Source: Verrucomicrobia bacterium UBA1211
GTDB lineage: Bacteria > Verrucomicrobiota > Kiritimatiellia > RFP12 > UBA1067
Assembly (NCBI GenBank): GCA_002309585.1
Contig: DBXN01000174.1
Location: 39,658 to 76,428, forward strand
Direction: 5' to 3'
Length of the DNA stretch: 36,771 nucleotides
The position numbers and the translations under genes were made by a program. The notes below the pieces were generated by a model. The model was not told where the DNA came from. It searched no databases and saw nothing but the letters and a program-made list of their open reading frames with translations. This document shows, piece by piece, positions 1 to 8,612 of the stretch (position 1 is the stretch's first letter; each line of letters opens with the position of its first letter).

Positions 1-3000
1 CCGGTAGTCACCGATCTCGGGGATGTCCATCGCGGCCAGGCCGGCGGGTAACGTATCGGGGAGGGTCGTGAAGGTTGCCGTCGAGAGGGTGTTCGCCTCA
101 GGGAGCAACGCCCGGAGGGTGTGGCTCGTCGAAGGGGCGAGGGGCGTATCCAGCGTCAGGAGGATGTCGCGCGGTTCACTCGCCGAGCGCGCCGCCGAAC
201 GGATGGCGACCGCGCCGTCGTCGATCTGGTAGCAGGCGGGATCGGCGAGCGCGGCATCCGCCGCCGTCGCGTAGGAGACGCAAACGGTGGAGCGGTCCCG
301 CGCGGCGATCGCACGGCGCAGGGTGTTGACGGCCGTCGATGCGGTGCGGGCGTTCGTCTGGTTCACCAGAATGGTCAACCGACGCGACTGGTAGTTCGCG
401 GCGTTTGCGGCGGTGGTCCAGTCAGGTTGTCCACTCGGATTGTCGCCGATACCGATCGCGATGTTCTGCGACCGCGAGGCGCGGTTAAGGCAGTTGATCG
501 CAAAGAGGGTCTGTTTCGCGCCCCAGTTATGGACCTGCAGACAGCCATGGTCCCCGCTGGTGTTGAAGAGGTCATTGAAATCGTACTTGCTACCATCCGC
601 GCCCGGAATCGGGAGTGAGCTGTTGCCGCTCCCATAATTGTAGTAGGTGAATTCGATGTTACCCGATTGGATACCGCGTCCCGTGACAATCCCATCGACA
701 TTGGAGAAGACGTCCAAATTGGCGATGCGCCGCTGAAAGACGGCCCCAATCGAGGGCGAGGGGATCGACAGTTCCCGGAAGGTTCCGGTCACGGTGTCGA
801 AGGCGGTCCAAATATAGTGCGTCTCGGTCGAATTTTTGGGGACCAGCTCCAGAAAATAGGCGACGCGGGAGAAGTGCGGCGAGGTGCCGGCGGAGTTGTC
901 GATCTCATGGCACGCCGTCCATTCTGAATCGGTGTAGAACTTGCCGGCGGTCGGGATCGCCACCTCGTACAGCACCGTGTAGTCGGCGGCGTCGGGGATC
1001 CGCTCCGTGATTCGATCCGGGGCGGGCGCCGGAAGCGGCTTCGGACGCACAAGCACATGCAGCCGTCGGTGGACATAGGTGTAGGCGTTCTGCGCCGTCG
1101 TCCAGTCGGGCTGGCTCGTGGTCCGGTTCCCGATTCCCAGACCGGTCGTGTAACCGGCCCGGTTCCATCCCGTGACCGACCAGAGGGTCTGCTTCGCCTC
1201 GTAGTTATGGACCTGCATGCAGCTGTGGTCACCCGACATCGTGAGACTGTCGCCGAAGTCATACGTTGACCCCGATGCGTTCGGGATATTCAGCGCATTC
1301 TGGGAACCGTAGTTCCACGGCCAGAACTCCAGGAACCCGCCGCTCATCGCCGTACCGGTCTGGATACCCGAAACGTTCGAGGCGACATCCAGATTGGTCA
1401 CGAAGACCTGTCCGACCTCGTTCGTGGTGAACGGCACCCCGAGATACCGGGGATTTTCCGTGAAGGCATCCATCGCGGTCCAGACATATTGCGTGACACC
1501 CCCGGCGGTCACCAGTTCGACAAAGTAGGCGACGCGGTCGAAGGCTTTGTCATACCGTTCGGAGAAATCGAGCGTGTAAAGCGCATCCCGTTTCCAGCCA
1601 CCCACCGCCGGGAGATCGGCGGAGTAGAGCAACTCATATCCTTCGGTCAGGGCGGAATCGACCAGCTCCAGAACCTCAGACGGCCGCGAATCGCGGCTGA
1701 CGGGAATCTCCGTCCGGGCAAGGGCGTTCCCGGCGGCGGAAAGGTCGCGGACCCCCTCCGCGGTAAGCGTCAGGGCGATACCCGACGGAACCGCCGGGGA
1801 GACGGTCAGGCGGACCAGCCGGGTGTCATTCGCATCGATGGCGGCCGCGACAACCGAGAACTCCTTATCCAACGCGAAACAGCTCTGGAGCGCCTCCTCC
1901 CGCACACCCTCCGAGAAACGGACAAAGAGATCGCGGCCCGTCCCCATCAGCGTCGCCGAAAGCAACCGCGGCGCCACCGTGTCATCGGTCTTCGGCATCA
2001 CATAAACCTGGATCCGGCGCAGATCATATTGGGCGGAATTCTGGGAGAAGGTCCAGTCACTTCCGCATCCCGACGCCGTGCAGTTCCCGATGCCGATCTC
2101 CTGGTTCGGATCGTTCGATCCCGCTCGTCCGCCCCACCGGTTGTAGGCGAACAACGTCTCCTGAGCGCCGGTATCGTGCACCTGGAAAGAGCCGTAATTG
2201 CCCGTCGTCATCCGGTCGCCGAAGTCATAGGCGCTTCCGCTCGCCCCCGCCACATTCGCCGCGTTCTCCGCCGAATAGCTGCCGGGCCAAAACTCAATAT
2301 TGCCCTGCTCCGCCTCGCGTTCCGCCACAACGTTACTCCAAACCTTCAGGTTGGAAACCGGCTGCTGGAAGATCGCGCCGCTGGCCACCGTCGGGAGGGC
2401 GATCTTTCCGGCGTCCTCCGTGAAGGCGTCCATCGAGACCCAGAGGTATTGCAGGTCCCCGCCGGGCTTGCGAATCTCCACGTAATAGGCGATCCGGCCG
2501 ATCGACCCCACCGCCTCGTGGCGGTCCACCGTATACGGCACCGCATTGGCCCCATAGTTGGCTTTCGAAGCGGGAAGGTCCACGCTGTAGACCAACTCAT
2601 AGGCATTGAATTCAGAAGCGGGCACATTGTGTTCCGCCCCCTGTTGGTAGGTGCGGGCGATGGCATAATCGGTCGGGGCGAGCGCGGCGGTTCCGAACTC
2701 ATTTTGAAGCCCGCTGACCGTCAGGGTGGTTGTCACGCCATTCGGGATCGGGCCGGAAAGCGTGAGCGTGACGGTCCGCAAATCACTCGAAAGGGTGGCC
2801 GCCTTCACCGTGATTCCGTTGTCCAGCGCATAATTCGAGAGCGTGGCGACCGAATCCGCCAGCAGGCGGGTATTGGCTTGGAGGGTGATAGTCGCGGCGG
2901 TCACCGTGTCGTAGCTCTTGGAGATGATCGCGGGCTGGTTGTCCTGATAGTCCTCCGGGGAGGTGACAATGGCGGTGATCGCCTCAAACCACGCATTCGC

Positions 3001-3672
3001 CATCTTCCCGTAACCCGGAACCGAGGGATGGAGGCCATCGAAGAGGTCATCGAGGGTCAACCGGGCATTCATGTCGAGGAAGTGGACCCGCTGTCCCTTG
3101 GCACGGTGCGCCGCGACGCGTTCCTCCACAAAGGGGTTGAAATAGTTCTCGATCTGGGTCTGGTTGGATGCCGCCGACCGGTTCAGGATCGTCGTCGCGA
3201 TGATATGGGCCGAGGGCTGCATCTCGGCGATCCGGTCGATCAGCAGATCCCACCGGTCGATGGCCGTTTTGAAACTGTCGTTCCCGGTGTCGTTTGTCCC
3301 GATATGGAGCAGGATGATATGGGGATCGAGGACTCGGCTGAAGGCGGTCTGCATATACTCATACAGGCCACTCCGGCTGCCGTTGTCGGCGATGCACCAT
3401 CCGCGATGCCCCTCATGCTCCACATCCGTCAGGTCCCCCGGATTGGTGGTGACCGTCCCGACATAATCCACCGAATAGCCCGCATCCGTCAATAACGCGC
3501 GCAACGGCGCACGGTACCCGCCGGCCCGCCCGTCATTCGGATCGGTCCCGTAGGTGATCGAATCCCCAAGGGGCATAATCCGCAACGGCGTATGCGGCGC
3601 CGCCCAGACTGCGCCCGCCATCAGCAAACAAAGCGCACTTATCCCGAACCACTTACATTCCCATCCTCTCAT
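1..3672 (-). CDS. Secreted SGNH/GDSL hydrolase with three tandem ~200-aa modules (3' end cut by window)
   Basis: The frame is open from the ATG at 3672 to the window edge (1224 codons, no stop), so the C-terminus is missing. Residues 1-25 form a signal peptide ending near WAA. An SGNH esterase domain (about 30-235) shows GDS at 36-38 (Ser38 nucleophile), GTND at 125-128 and DGLHP with Asp212/His215, the family's catalytic set. An SbsA-like Ig segment follows. Three related modules then start near residues 358, 679 and 898. Each has YELxY...P, RVAYxxEL, (V/I)W(V/T)xxDAFT, YDFGD, QVH, A.QTLFA and a closing RRLxVLV. Ig-like segments lie between modules 1 and 2 and after module 3. It probably deacylates extracellular or cell-surface polysaccharide, with the modules acting in binding. 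The SGNH call is firm; the substrate and module function are unknown. The start has AAAGGG about 10 nt upstream. Confidence 0.88.
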   Translation of the reverse strand, partial: MRGWECKWFGISALCLLMAGAVWAAPHTPLRIMPLGDSITYGTDPNDGRAGGYRAPLRALLTDAGYSVDYVGTVTTNPGDLTDVEHEGHRGWCIADNGSRSGLYEYMQTAFSRVLDPHIILLHIGTNDTGNDSFKTAIDRWDLLIDRIAEMQPSAHIIATTILNRSAASNQTQIENYFNPFVEERVAAHRAKGQRVHFLDMNARLTLDDLFDGLHPSVPGYGKMANAWFEAITAIVTSPEDYQDNQPAIISKSYDTVTAATITLQANTRLLADSVATLSNYALDNGITVKAATLSSDLRTVTLTLSGPIPNGVTTTLTVSGLQNEFGTAALAPTDYAIARTYQQGAEHNVPASEFNAYELVYSVDLPASKANYGANAVPYTVDRHEAVGSIGRIAYYVEIRKPGGDLQYLWVSMDAFTEDAGKIALPTVASGAIFQQPVSNLKVWSNVVAEREAEQGNIEFWPGSYSAENAANVAGASGSAYDFGDRMTTGNYGSFQVHDTGAQETLFAYNRWGGRAGSNDPNQEIGIGNCTASGCGSDWTFSQNSAQYDLRRIQVYVMPKTDDTVAPRLLSATLMGTGRDLFVRFSEGVREEALQSCFALDKEFSVVAAAIDANDTRLVRLTVSPAVPSGIALTLTAEGVRDLSAAGNALARTEIPVSRDSRPSEVLELVDSALTEGYELLYSADLPAVGGWKRDALYTLDFSERYDKAFDRVAYFVELVTAGGVTQYVWTAMDAFTENPRYLGVPFTTNEVGQVFVTNLDVASNVSGIQTGTAMSGGFLEFWPWNYGSQNALNIPNASGSTYDFGDSLTMSGDHSCMQVHNYEAKQTLWSVTGWNRAGYTTGLGIGNRTTSQPDWTTAQNAYTYVHRRLHVLVRPKPLPAPAPDRITERIPDAADYTVLYEVAIPTAGKFYTDSEWTACHEIDNSAGTSPHFSRVAYFLELVPKNSTETHYIWTAFDTVTGTFRELSIPSPSIGAVFQRRIANLDVFSNVDGIVTGRGIQSGNIEFTYYNYGSGNSSLPIPGADGSKYDFNDLFNTSGDHGCLQVHNWGAKQTLFAINCLNRASRSQNIAIGIGDNPSGQPDWTTAANAANYQSRRLTILVNQTNARTASTAVNTLRRAIAARDRSTVCVSYATAADAALADPACYQIDDGAVAIRSAARSASEPRDILLTLDTPLAPSTSHTLRALLPEANTLSTATFTTLPDTLPAGLAAMDIPEIGDYR

Positions 3673-3717
3673 TTCATTTCGCCCTTTCTTATCCTTTATT
3701 ATGTGGAATCATTTAAA

Positions 3718-3746
3718 AGTGTAACGGTTACGGACACCAAGCGCAA
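3718..3746 (-). promoter_or_regulatory. Predicted sigma-70 promoter of the SGNH gene
   Basis: Reading the minus strand, TTGCGC (3746-3741), a 17-bp spacer and TACACT (3723-3718) lie about 45 nt upstream of the start codon. The same TTGCG-type -35 with 17-bp spacing occurs before several other genes in the window. Seen by eye, not tested. Confidence 0.5.
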
Positions 3747-3791
3747 GCCTTGAAGTTGTTCCGCGACACTTCAAACGGCTGTATTTCATCA

Positions 3792-3821
3792 TTGAGACGG
3801 ATGGTCGGTTTTTGGTATAAT
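3792..3821 (+). promoter_or_regulatory. Predicted extended -10 promoter of lptF/G
   Basis: TTGAGA (3792-3797), an 18-bp spacer and TATAAT (3816-3821) preceded by TGG, which makes an extended -10. The predicted transcription start (about 3828) falls 2 nt before the ATG at 3830. No Shine-Dalgarno fits between them, so the transcript may be leaderless. Confidence 0.6.
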
Positions 3822-3829
3822 ATTCGCCC

Positions 3830-4921
3830 ATGAAAATCATTGAGAGATATGTCCTGACATCGTTCTTGGCAGCGTTCTTCCTGTCATGGCTGATTCTCTC
3901 TTTCGTTTTGACGATCGGGCTGCTGGTGCGGATCATCCAGCTGATCATCGAGGGGCTGCCTCCGCGCGCGATCGGGCTCTTCATGCTGGTCGGTTTCCCG
4001 GGGACGCTCACGCTGACCATCCCGATCTCGCTGCTGGTCAGCTCCCTGCTGGTCTTCAGCCGCCTCTCCGCCGACAGCGAGGTCGCTGCGATGCGCGCCT
4101 GCGGTGTGAACCTGCTCAGCATCATGAAGTGGCCGATGCTGATCGGTGCGCTGCTGGCGGCGCTGAGCCTTTATGTGAACAACGAGATCGTCCCGCGCAG
4201 CCACGAGGTCAGCCGTAACCTTAAATCGCTTGTCAGCGTGGATGTCGGCCTGACCCTCCTCGAACCCGGCCGGATGATCGACGATTTCGAAAACGTGAGA
4301 CTCTTCTTCCAGAAACGCCAGGGCAACTGGGTCTACGACCTGCTCATCTTCGACTCGACCCAGACCAATGGGACCCGCGAGATCCGGGCCGAGAAAGCGT
4401 TGATCTCGACCAACCAGACCGATCTGGTGCTGGACATGTACAAGGTTCGCGTCGATCCGATCGAGATCGGACGGCCGGGCGTGGCAATGGCCGACCGCTT
4501 CCGCCAGGTTGTCCCCAACGCCATGCGGCAACGGGCCTATAAGCGGAAAGAGAAGGATTTGCGGTTCAATGAGATTCGGGAATTCATCGCGACCATCCGG
4601 CGTAACCCCGAAAACCTTCCCCGAAAGGTCCAGCGCCGCATCCTGAGCGTCTACCGGACCGAGTTCCAGCTCCGAATGGTCTATGCCATCGGCGCGCTCT
4701 GTTTCGTGCTGGTGGGGGTGCCGCTCGGCATCAAGACGCAACGAAAGGAATCAACCGTCGGGATGGCCGTCAGCCTGGTGGTCGCCCTCTCCTTCTACGT
4801 CTGCGTCATCCTGATCAAGTCGATCGACAAGCACCCCGCGCTCCAGCCCTATGTCCTGATCTGGATCCCGATCCTCTTGTGCGGTCTTTTGGCGGCTTAT
4901 CTCATTCCGAAGAATCTTTAA
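3830..4921 (+). CDS. LptF/LptG family LPS export permease
   Basis: A 363-residue protein of the YjgP/YjgQ family. LptF/LptG form the inner-membrane channel of the LptB2FG ABC transporter, which extracts lipopolysaccharide for transport to the outer membrane. The family architecture is visible: N-terminal membrane segments at about 10-35, 50-80 and 98-118 (with the typical motif SRLSADSEVAAMRACG around residues 83-98), a periplasmic beta-jellyroll region (about 125-270) and three C-terminal membrane segments (about 285-305, 310-332, 338-360). It sits 18 nt upstream of lpxA, which fits an LPS role. LptF and LptG cannot be told apart by eye, and a partner gene is not in this window. The start sits right after the promoter with no ribosome binding site. 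Confidence 0.9.
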   Translation: MKIIERYVLTSFLAAFFLSWLILSFVLTIGLLVRIIQLIIEGLPPRAIGLFMLVGFPGTLTLTIPISLLVSSLLVFSRLSADSEVAAMRACGVNLLSIMKWPMLIGALLAALSLYVNNEIVPRSHEVSRNLKSLVSVDVGLTLLEPGRMIDDFENVRLFFQKRQGNWVYDLLIFDSTQTNGTREIRAEKALISTNQTDLVLDMYKVRVDPIEIGRPGVAMADRFRQVVPNAMRQRAYKRKEKDLRFNEIREFIATIRRNPENLPRKVQRRILSVYRTEFQLRMVYAIGALCFVLVGVPLGIKTQRKESTVGMAVSLVVALSFYVCVILIKSIDKHPALQPYVLIWIPILLCGLLAAYLIPKNL

Positions 4922-4939
4922 AAGAAGGAGCAGTTCATT

Positions 4940-5719
4940 ATGGCAAGCATTCATCCCACAGCGATTGTTGACCCGAAAGCCGAACTGGACCCGACCGTGG
5001 AGGTCGGTCCCTACGCGATCATCGGTCCTGATGTCAAAATCGGCGAAGGAACCGTCGTCCAGGCCCACGCCTACATCAGCGGACACACGACCATCGGGAA
5101 GCGGTGTCAGATCTTCCCATTCGCCTGCGTAGGCATGAAGTCGCAGGATCTGAAGTACCACGAGGGCGATGTGACATACGCCGAGATCGGGGACGAGACG
5201 GTGCTTCGTGAGTTTTCGACCATCCATCTGGGCACGAAACCGGGCGAGGTGACCCGTGTCGGGACCAACTGCCTGATCATGGCCTACTGCCATGTCGCGC
5301 ACGGCTGCACGGTCGGTAACCACGTGATCATGTCGAATGTCGCCACGCTGGCGGGCGAGGTCCAGGTGGGCGATTACGCGATCCTCGGCGGACTCGCCGC
5401 GGTCCACCAGTTCTGCCGGATCGGCGAGCACGCGATGATCGCCGGCGCCTCGGCCGTCCGCAAGGACGCGCCGCCCTACATGATCACTGAGTGCGCGAGC
5501 GAACCCGCGCGTGTCCGCGGTCCGAACCTGATCGGGCTGGAGCGGCGCGGCTTCCCGGCTGAGGTCCGCACGGCACTGAAGGAGGCCTACCGCCTGATCT
5601 ACCGCGAGAATCTGAACCGGTCGCAGGCGTTGGAACGGGTCGAGAAAGAGGTTCCGCGCCTGCCGGAGATCCAGAAGCTCCTCGACTTCTACCGCAGCAG
5701 CGACCGGAGCGTGCTGTAA
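4940..5719 (+). CDS. lpxA: Acyl-ACP--UDP-N-acetylglucosamine O-acyltransferase
   Basis: A 259-residue cytoplasmic enzyme for the first step of lipid A synthesis, transferring a hydroxyacyl chain from acyl carrier protein to UDP-GlcNAc. The sequence opens with the left-handed beta-helix hexapeptide repeats (IHPTAIVDPKAELDPTVEVGPYAIIGPDV) and contains the conserved stretch around CHVAHGCTVGNHVIMSN with the catalytic His. AILGGLAAVHQFCRIGEHAMI and a helical C-terminus (about 200-259) follow, matching LpxA in order and length (E. coli 262). A good Shine-Dalgarno (AAGGAG) precedes the ATG. It follows the LptF/G gene by 18 nt and precedes a polysaccharide lyase by 30 nt, so co-transcription is likely. 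lpxD, fabZ and lpxC, its frequent neighbours, are not here. Confidence 0.96.
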   Translation: MASIHPTAIVDPKAELDPTVEVGPYAIIGPDVKIGEGTVVQAHAYISGHTTIGKRCQIFPFACVGMKSQDLKYHEGDVTYAEIGDETVLREFSTIHLGTKPGEVTRVGTNCLIMAYCHVAHGCTVGNHVIMSNVATLAGEVQVGDYAILGGLAAVHQFCRIGEHAMIAGASAVRKDAPPYMITECASEPARVRGPNLIGLERRGFPAEVRTALKEAYRLIYRENLNRSQALERVEKEVPRLPEIQKLLDFYRSSDRSVL

Positions 5720-5749
5720 CCGATATCTGACCCCGAAGGGAGGTGCCGC

Positions 5750-7756
5750 ATGAGACGAGCCGCCCGCGCGAGACGCCATCAGAGAGCGGTATGCCGCCTC
5801 TTTTGCGCGGCCCTTTTCGGGTGCGGGGCGGTCTTGGCCGACACCTTTCCGCAACCCGCGACGGCGTATGACCCCGCGCGGATGCAGCGCGAGCGGATGG
5901 GGCGCGGGGTTTACGCCTTCCGGTGCGGCGAGTACGAGGCGTTCGTGGGCTGGCGGTACAAACAGGAAGACCCGCCCGATATTGCCTTCAATGTCTACGC
6001 GAACGGCGTGAAGGCCACCCCCGAACCGATCCGCAAGGTCACCTTCCTCAAGGTGCCGTGGAAGGGCGAGAAGACCGAGTATGTCGTTAAGGGCGTCCTT
6101 GCGGACGGCCGGGAAGTCTCTTTTCCCGTTTCGGCCTCCTGGACACTGCCGGCAGATGCGCCGATCGGCTACTGCGATCTGGAACTCACGCCCCCGAAAC
6201 CCGCCACAACCCCCGGAGGACACACCTACACCTATTACCCGTGCGATTGTTCCATCGGCGATCTGGACGGAGACGGGGAATATGAGCTCGTCATCATCTG
6301 GTGGCCGACAATCGCGTTGGACAACGCGCACGCCGGCCAGACAGGCGAGACTTGGCTGGAGGGCGTGAAACTGGACGGCACGGCGCGGTCGCTCTGGAAG
6401 ATCTGCCTCGGGCCGAACATCCGCTCCGGTTCGCACTACGTCCCGGCCATGGTGGCGGACTTTGATGGCGACGGCGACGCGGAGATCATCTGCCGGACCG
6501 CGGACGGCGCGACAGACGGCCGTAACCGGATTCTCAACGCGGGCGCATGGGCCGGAGGCAACGCTTTCAAGGATTGGCGGGCTGAGGACGGCCATGTCAT
6601 CTTCGCGCCCAACTATGTGACCTGCTTCTCGGGAAAGACGGGAGAAGCCCTCGATACCGTACCCTATCAACCCGCCGTCTTGGAGGATGAAGGGGCAATC
6701 GCCCGCCGGGACACCAAGGCCGTCAACGCGGCCTGGCGTTCCAGGAACCCAGGCAACCAGGCGTTTCGTTTCCTCGGTGCGGTCGCCTATCTGGACGGAA
6801 TGAAACCCAGCGCCGTCTTATGCCGCGGCTACTATTCGCGAACGTGCCTGGTGGCGTATGACTTTATAGACGGCAAATTGCGCGAACGCTGGTTTTTCGA
6901 TTCCGAAGCGGCGCAAAACCGTGGCTATGGTGGCCAGGGGTTCCATAACCTCCGTGTCGCCGATGTGGATTTCGACGGCAAGGACGAAATCATCTATGGC
7001 CACATGTGCGTGGACCACGACGGAAAGGGCCTTTGGACAACAGGCTACGGTCATGGCGACGCGATCCATCTGATTCAGGCCAGCCCCGAAACCCGCGGCC
7101 TCCAACTCTGGACCTGCCACGAAGCGAGTCCCTTCGGCGTCTCGCTCATCGATGCCCAGACCGGCCGCACGCTCCTCCGAAAAGAGGGCCCTAAGGACAC
7201 GGGAAGTTGCAATGCGCTTGACGTGGACCCCTCCACGCCCGGCGTGGAACTCTTCAGCGGCACGCACTGCGGGATCTACTCAGCCAAAACCTTCCAGCGG
7301 TACCCGGACCCCAAGCCCAGACCATCCAGCAACTACTACAATCTCCTCCGCTTCGGGATCTGGTGGAAAGGCGACCTTTCCCGCAGCGCCTATTCCGGCG
7401 GCGACACGATCAACGATTACTCCGTCAAGGGCCGCGTCTCCACCTGCATCTGGCGCGGGAACGGAGGTTCCGTGAGCAACCACGGCACCAAGGGTTGTCC
7501 GTGTCTCATCGCGGACCTCTTCGGCGACTGGCGCGAGGAGCTGCTCCTGCGCCGGAAGGATGGCCGGGCGATACGCATCCACATGAGCGCGGAACCGACG
7601 GAATACAGGTTCCACACGTTTCTCCAAGATCCCGTCTACCGTCTTTCGGTCCTTACGCAGAATGTCGGCTACAACATGCCCACCGATCCCGGTTTCTACT
7701 TCGGTCCGGACCTGCTGGGCCATCACATCCGCTTCCGTGGCACGTTCCTGCCGTGA
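5750..7756 (+). CDS. Secreted rhamnogalacturonan lyase-like protein (PL11 family)
   Basis: A 668-residue protein with an Arg-rich N-terminus and hydrophobic segment ending VLA (about residue 30), read as a signal peptide. The body matches polysaccharide lyase family 11 (YesW/YesX type). It has an RMGRGVYAF-like opening, a fibronectin-like N-terminal part ending around SWTLPADAP, then repeated calcium-site motifs GDLDGDGEYELV (about 166), DFDGDGDAEI (about 238) and DVDFDGKDEI (about 405) of the eight-bladed propeller, and PxIRSGSHYVPAMVADFDGDG. PL11 enzymes cleave rhamnose-galacturonate bonds in the rhamnogalacturonan I backbone by beta-elimination, so the role is pectin breakdown outside the cytoplasm. 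AAGGGAGG lies 7 nt before the ATG. Linkage to lpxA looks positional rather than functional. Exo or endo mode cannot be told. Confidence 0.88.
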   Translation: MRRAARARRHQRAVCRLFCAALFGCGAVLADTFPQPATAYDPARMQRERMGRGVYAFRCGEYEAFVGWRYKQEDPPDIAFNVYANGVKATPEPIRKVTFLKVPWKGEKTEYVVKGVLADGREVSFPVSASWTLPADAPIGYCDLELTPPKPATTPGGHTYTYYPCDCSIGDLDGDGEYELVIIWWPTIALDNAHAGQTGETWLEGVKLDGTARSLWKICLGPNIRSGSHYVPAMVADFDGDGDAEIICRTADGATDGRNRILNAGAWAGGNAFKDWRAEDGHVIFAPNYVTCFSGKTGEALDTVPYQPAVLEDEGAIARRDTKAVNAAWRSRNPGNQAFRFLGAVAYLDGMKPSAVLCRGYYSRTCLVAYDFIDGKLRERWFFDSEAAQNRGYGGQGFHNLRVADVDFDGKDEIIYGHMCVDHDGKGLWTTGYGHGDAIHLIQASPETRGLQLWTCHEASPFGVSLIDAQTGRTLLRKEGPKDTGSCNALDVDPSTPGVELFSGTHCGIYSAKTFQRYPDPKPRPSSNYYNLLRFGIWWKGDLSRSAYSGGDTINDYSVKGRVSTCIWRGNGGSVSNHGTKGCPCLIADLFGDWREELLLRRKDGRAIRIHMSAEPTEYRFHTFLQDPVYRLSVLTQNVGYNMPTDPGFYFGPDLLGHHIRFRGTFLP

Positions 7757-7830
7757 CCGGTTACCGGACCGTGATTGAACCTCTTCCCAACCGAGCTGAT
7801 ACAGGCGACACCCTGGCAAGGTCTTGCGGT

Positions 7831-7859
7831 TTGACAAGAAACGAGTCCCATCCTACACT
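7831..7859 (+). promoter_or_regulatory. Predicted sigma-70 promoter for the gene at 7928
   Basis: TTGACA (7831-7836), a 17-bp spacer and TACACT (7854-7859), about 68 nt upstream of the start codon. The -35 is a consensus match. Confidence 0.65.
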
Positions 7860-7927
7860 ATCAACTGATGGAGGGGATCGGCGGATGTCGGCGACCGGAT
7901 CTTCCCTAAAAAGAAAGGAACTCGCAC

Positions 7928-8566
7928 ATGAAGAAATGGATAACGCTCACGGCCCTGCTGATGGCGGGAACGCTCTTTTCTGAAACCACGCCAGTTATGC
8001 TGTCGCTGGTGACGCCCGTACAGGCGCCGTCAAGCGAGTATGATGTGACGGGGTTCCGGCTCTCCTTGCTCTATGGCGACTGCCACGACTTCACGGGACT
8101 CGATATCGGCGTGGTCAGCCGCACAGCGGAAGACTTCACCGGTTTGGGCATCGGCGGGGTGAACATCGCAGGGGGTAAGCTTTACGGCGGGCAAGTCGGA
8201 TTGATCAACTGGAGCGCGGACAAGAAGACCGGCTGGGCGGATATCTCAACGGGCCTCCAGCTCGGCGCCCTGAACTACGCCGAGGCGTTCTGTGGGCTCC
8301 AGGACGGTCTCGTGAACATCTCCGGAACCTCATTCACAGGCCTCCAGTCCGGCTTGGTCAACTACACGGAGGAATTGCGCGGCGCGCAATGCGGCGACTG
8401 GCTGATTGTGGGCATCAATGTGGCGAGCGGTCCCGTTTACGGATGCCAGATCGGCCTGATCAACTACGCCAAGTTCATGGAACGCGGCGTTCAGATCGGA
8501 CTGATCAACATCAACCCCAACAACGGCTGGCTCCCCGTCCTCCCGATTCTGAACGGACACTTTTAA
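7928..8566 (+). CDS. Secreted GLQxGxxN-repeat protein (LA_2272 surface-repeat type)
   Basis: A 212-residue protein with a short signal peptide (residues 1-18, MKKWITLTALLMAGTLFS). The rest is about nine degenerate repeats of 20-25 residues built around G(L/I)xxGxxN: TGLDIGVVS, TGLGIGGVN, YGGQVGLIN, TGLQLGALN, CGLQDGLVN, TGLQSGLVN, YGCQIGLIN and RGVQIGLIN. This resembles the surface-repeat proteins named after Leptospira LA_2272, which have no established function and may form an exported beta-solenoid or beta-barrel-like fold. A strong Shine-Dalgarno (AAAGGAA) and a near-consensus promoter sit upstream. It ends 36 nt from the convergent EamA gene. The family assignment is from memory of the repeat pattern. 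Confidence 0.75.
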   Translation: MKKWITLTALLMAGTLFSETTPVMLSLVTPVQAPSSEYDVTGFRLSLLYGDCHDFTGLDIGVVSRTAEDFTGLGIGGVNIAGGKLYGGQVGLINWSADKKTGWADISTGLQLGALNYAEAFCGLQDGLVNISGTSFTGLQSGLVNYTEELRGAQCGDWLIVGINVASGPVYGCQIGLINYAKFMERGVQIGLININPNNGWLPVLPILNGHF

Positions 8567-8576
8567 AGGCTTGAGA

Positions 8577-8612
8577 GGCGCGGGGCGAGGTTCGATCCTT
8601 CGTTACCGCGCC
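8577..8612. terminator. Possible shared hairpin between convergent genes
   Basis: GGCGCGG (8577-8583) pairs perfectly with CCGCGCC (8606-8612) across a 22-nt loop. The right arm covers the last codons of the minus-strand EamA gene. There is no clear T-run, so termination is only suggested. Confidence 0.35.

Noticed and set aside
1489..3495. Long plus-strand open frame (668 codons)
   Set aside because: It runs antisense to the SGNH gene, which has clear catalytic motifs and repeats; its composition is typical of a GC-rich shadow frame.
4751..6670. Minus-strand open frame (639 codons)
   Set aside because: Antisense to lptF/G, lpxA and the PL11 gene; no domain recognisable.
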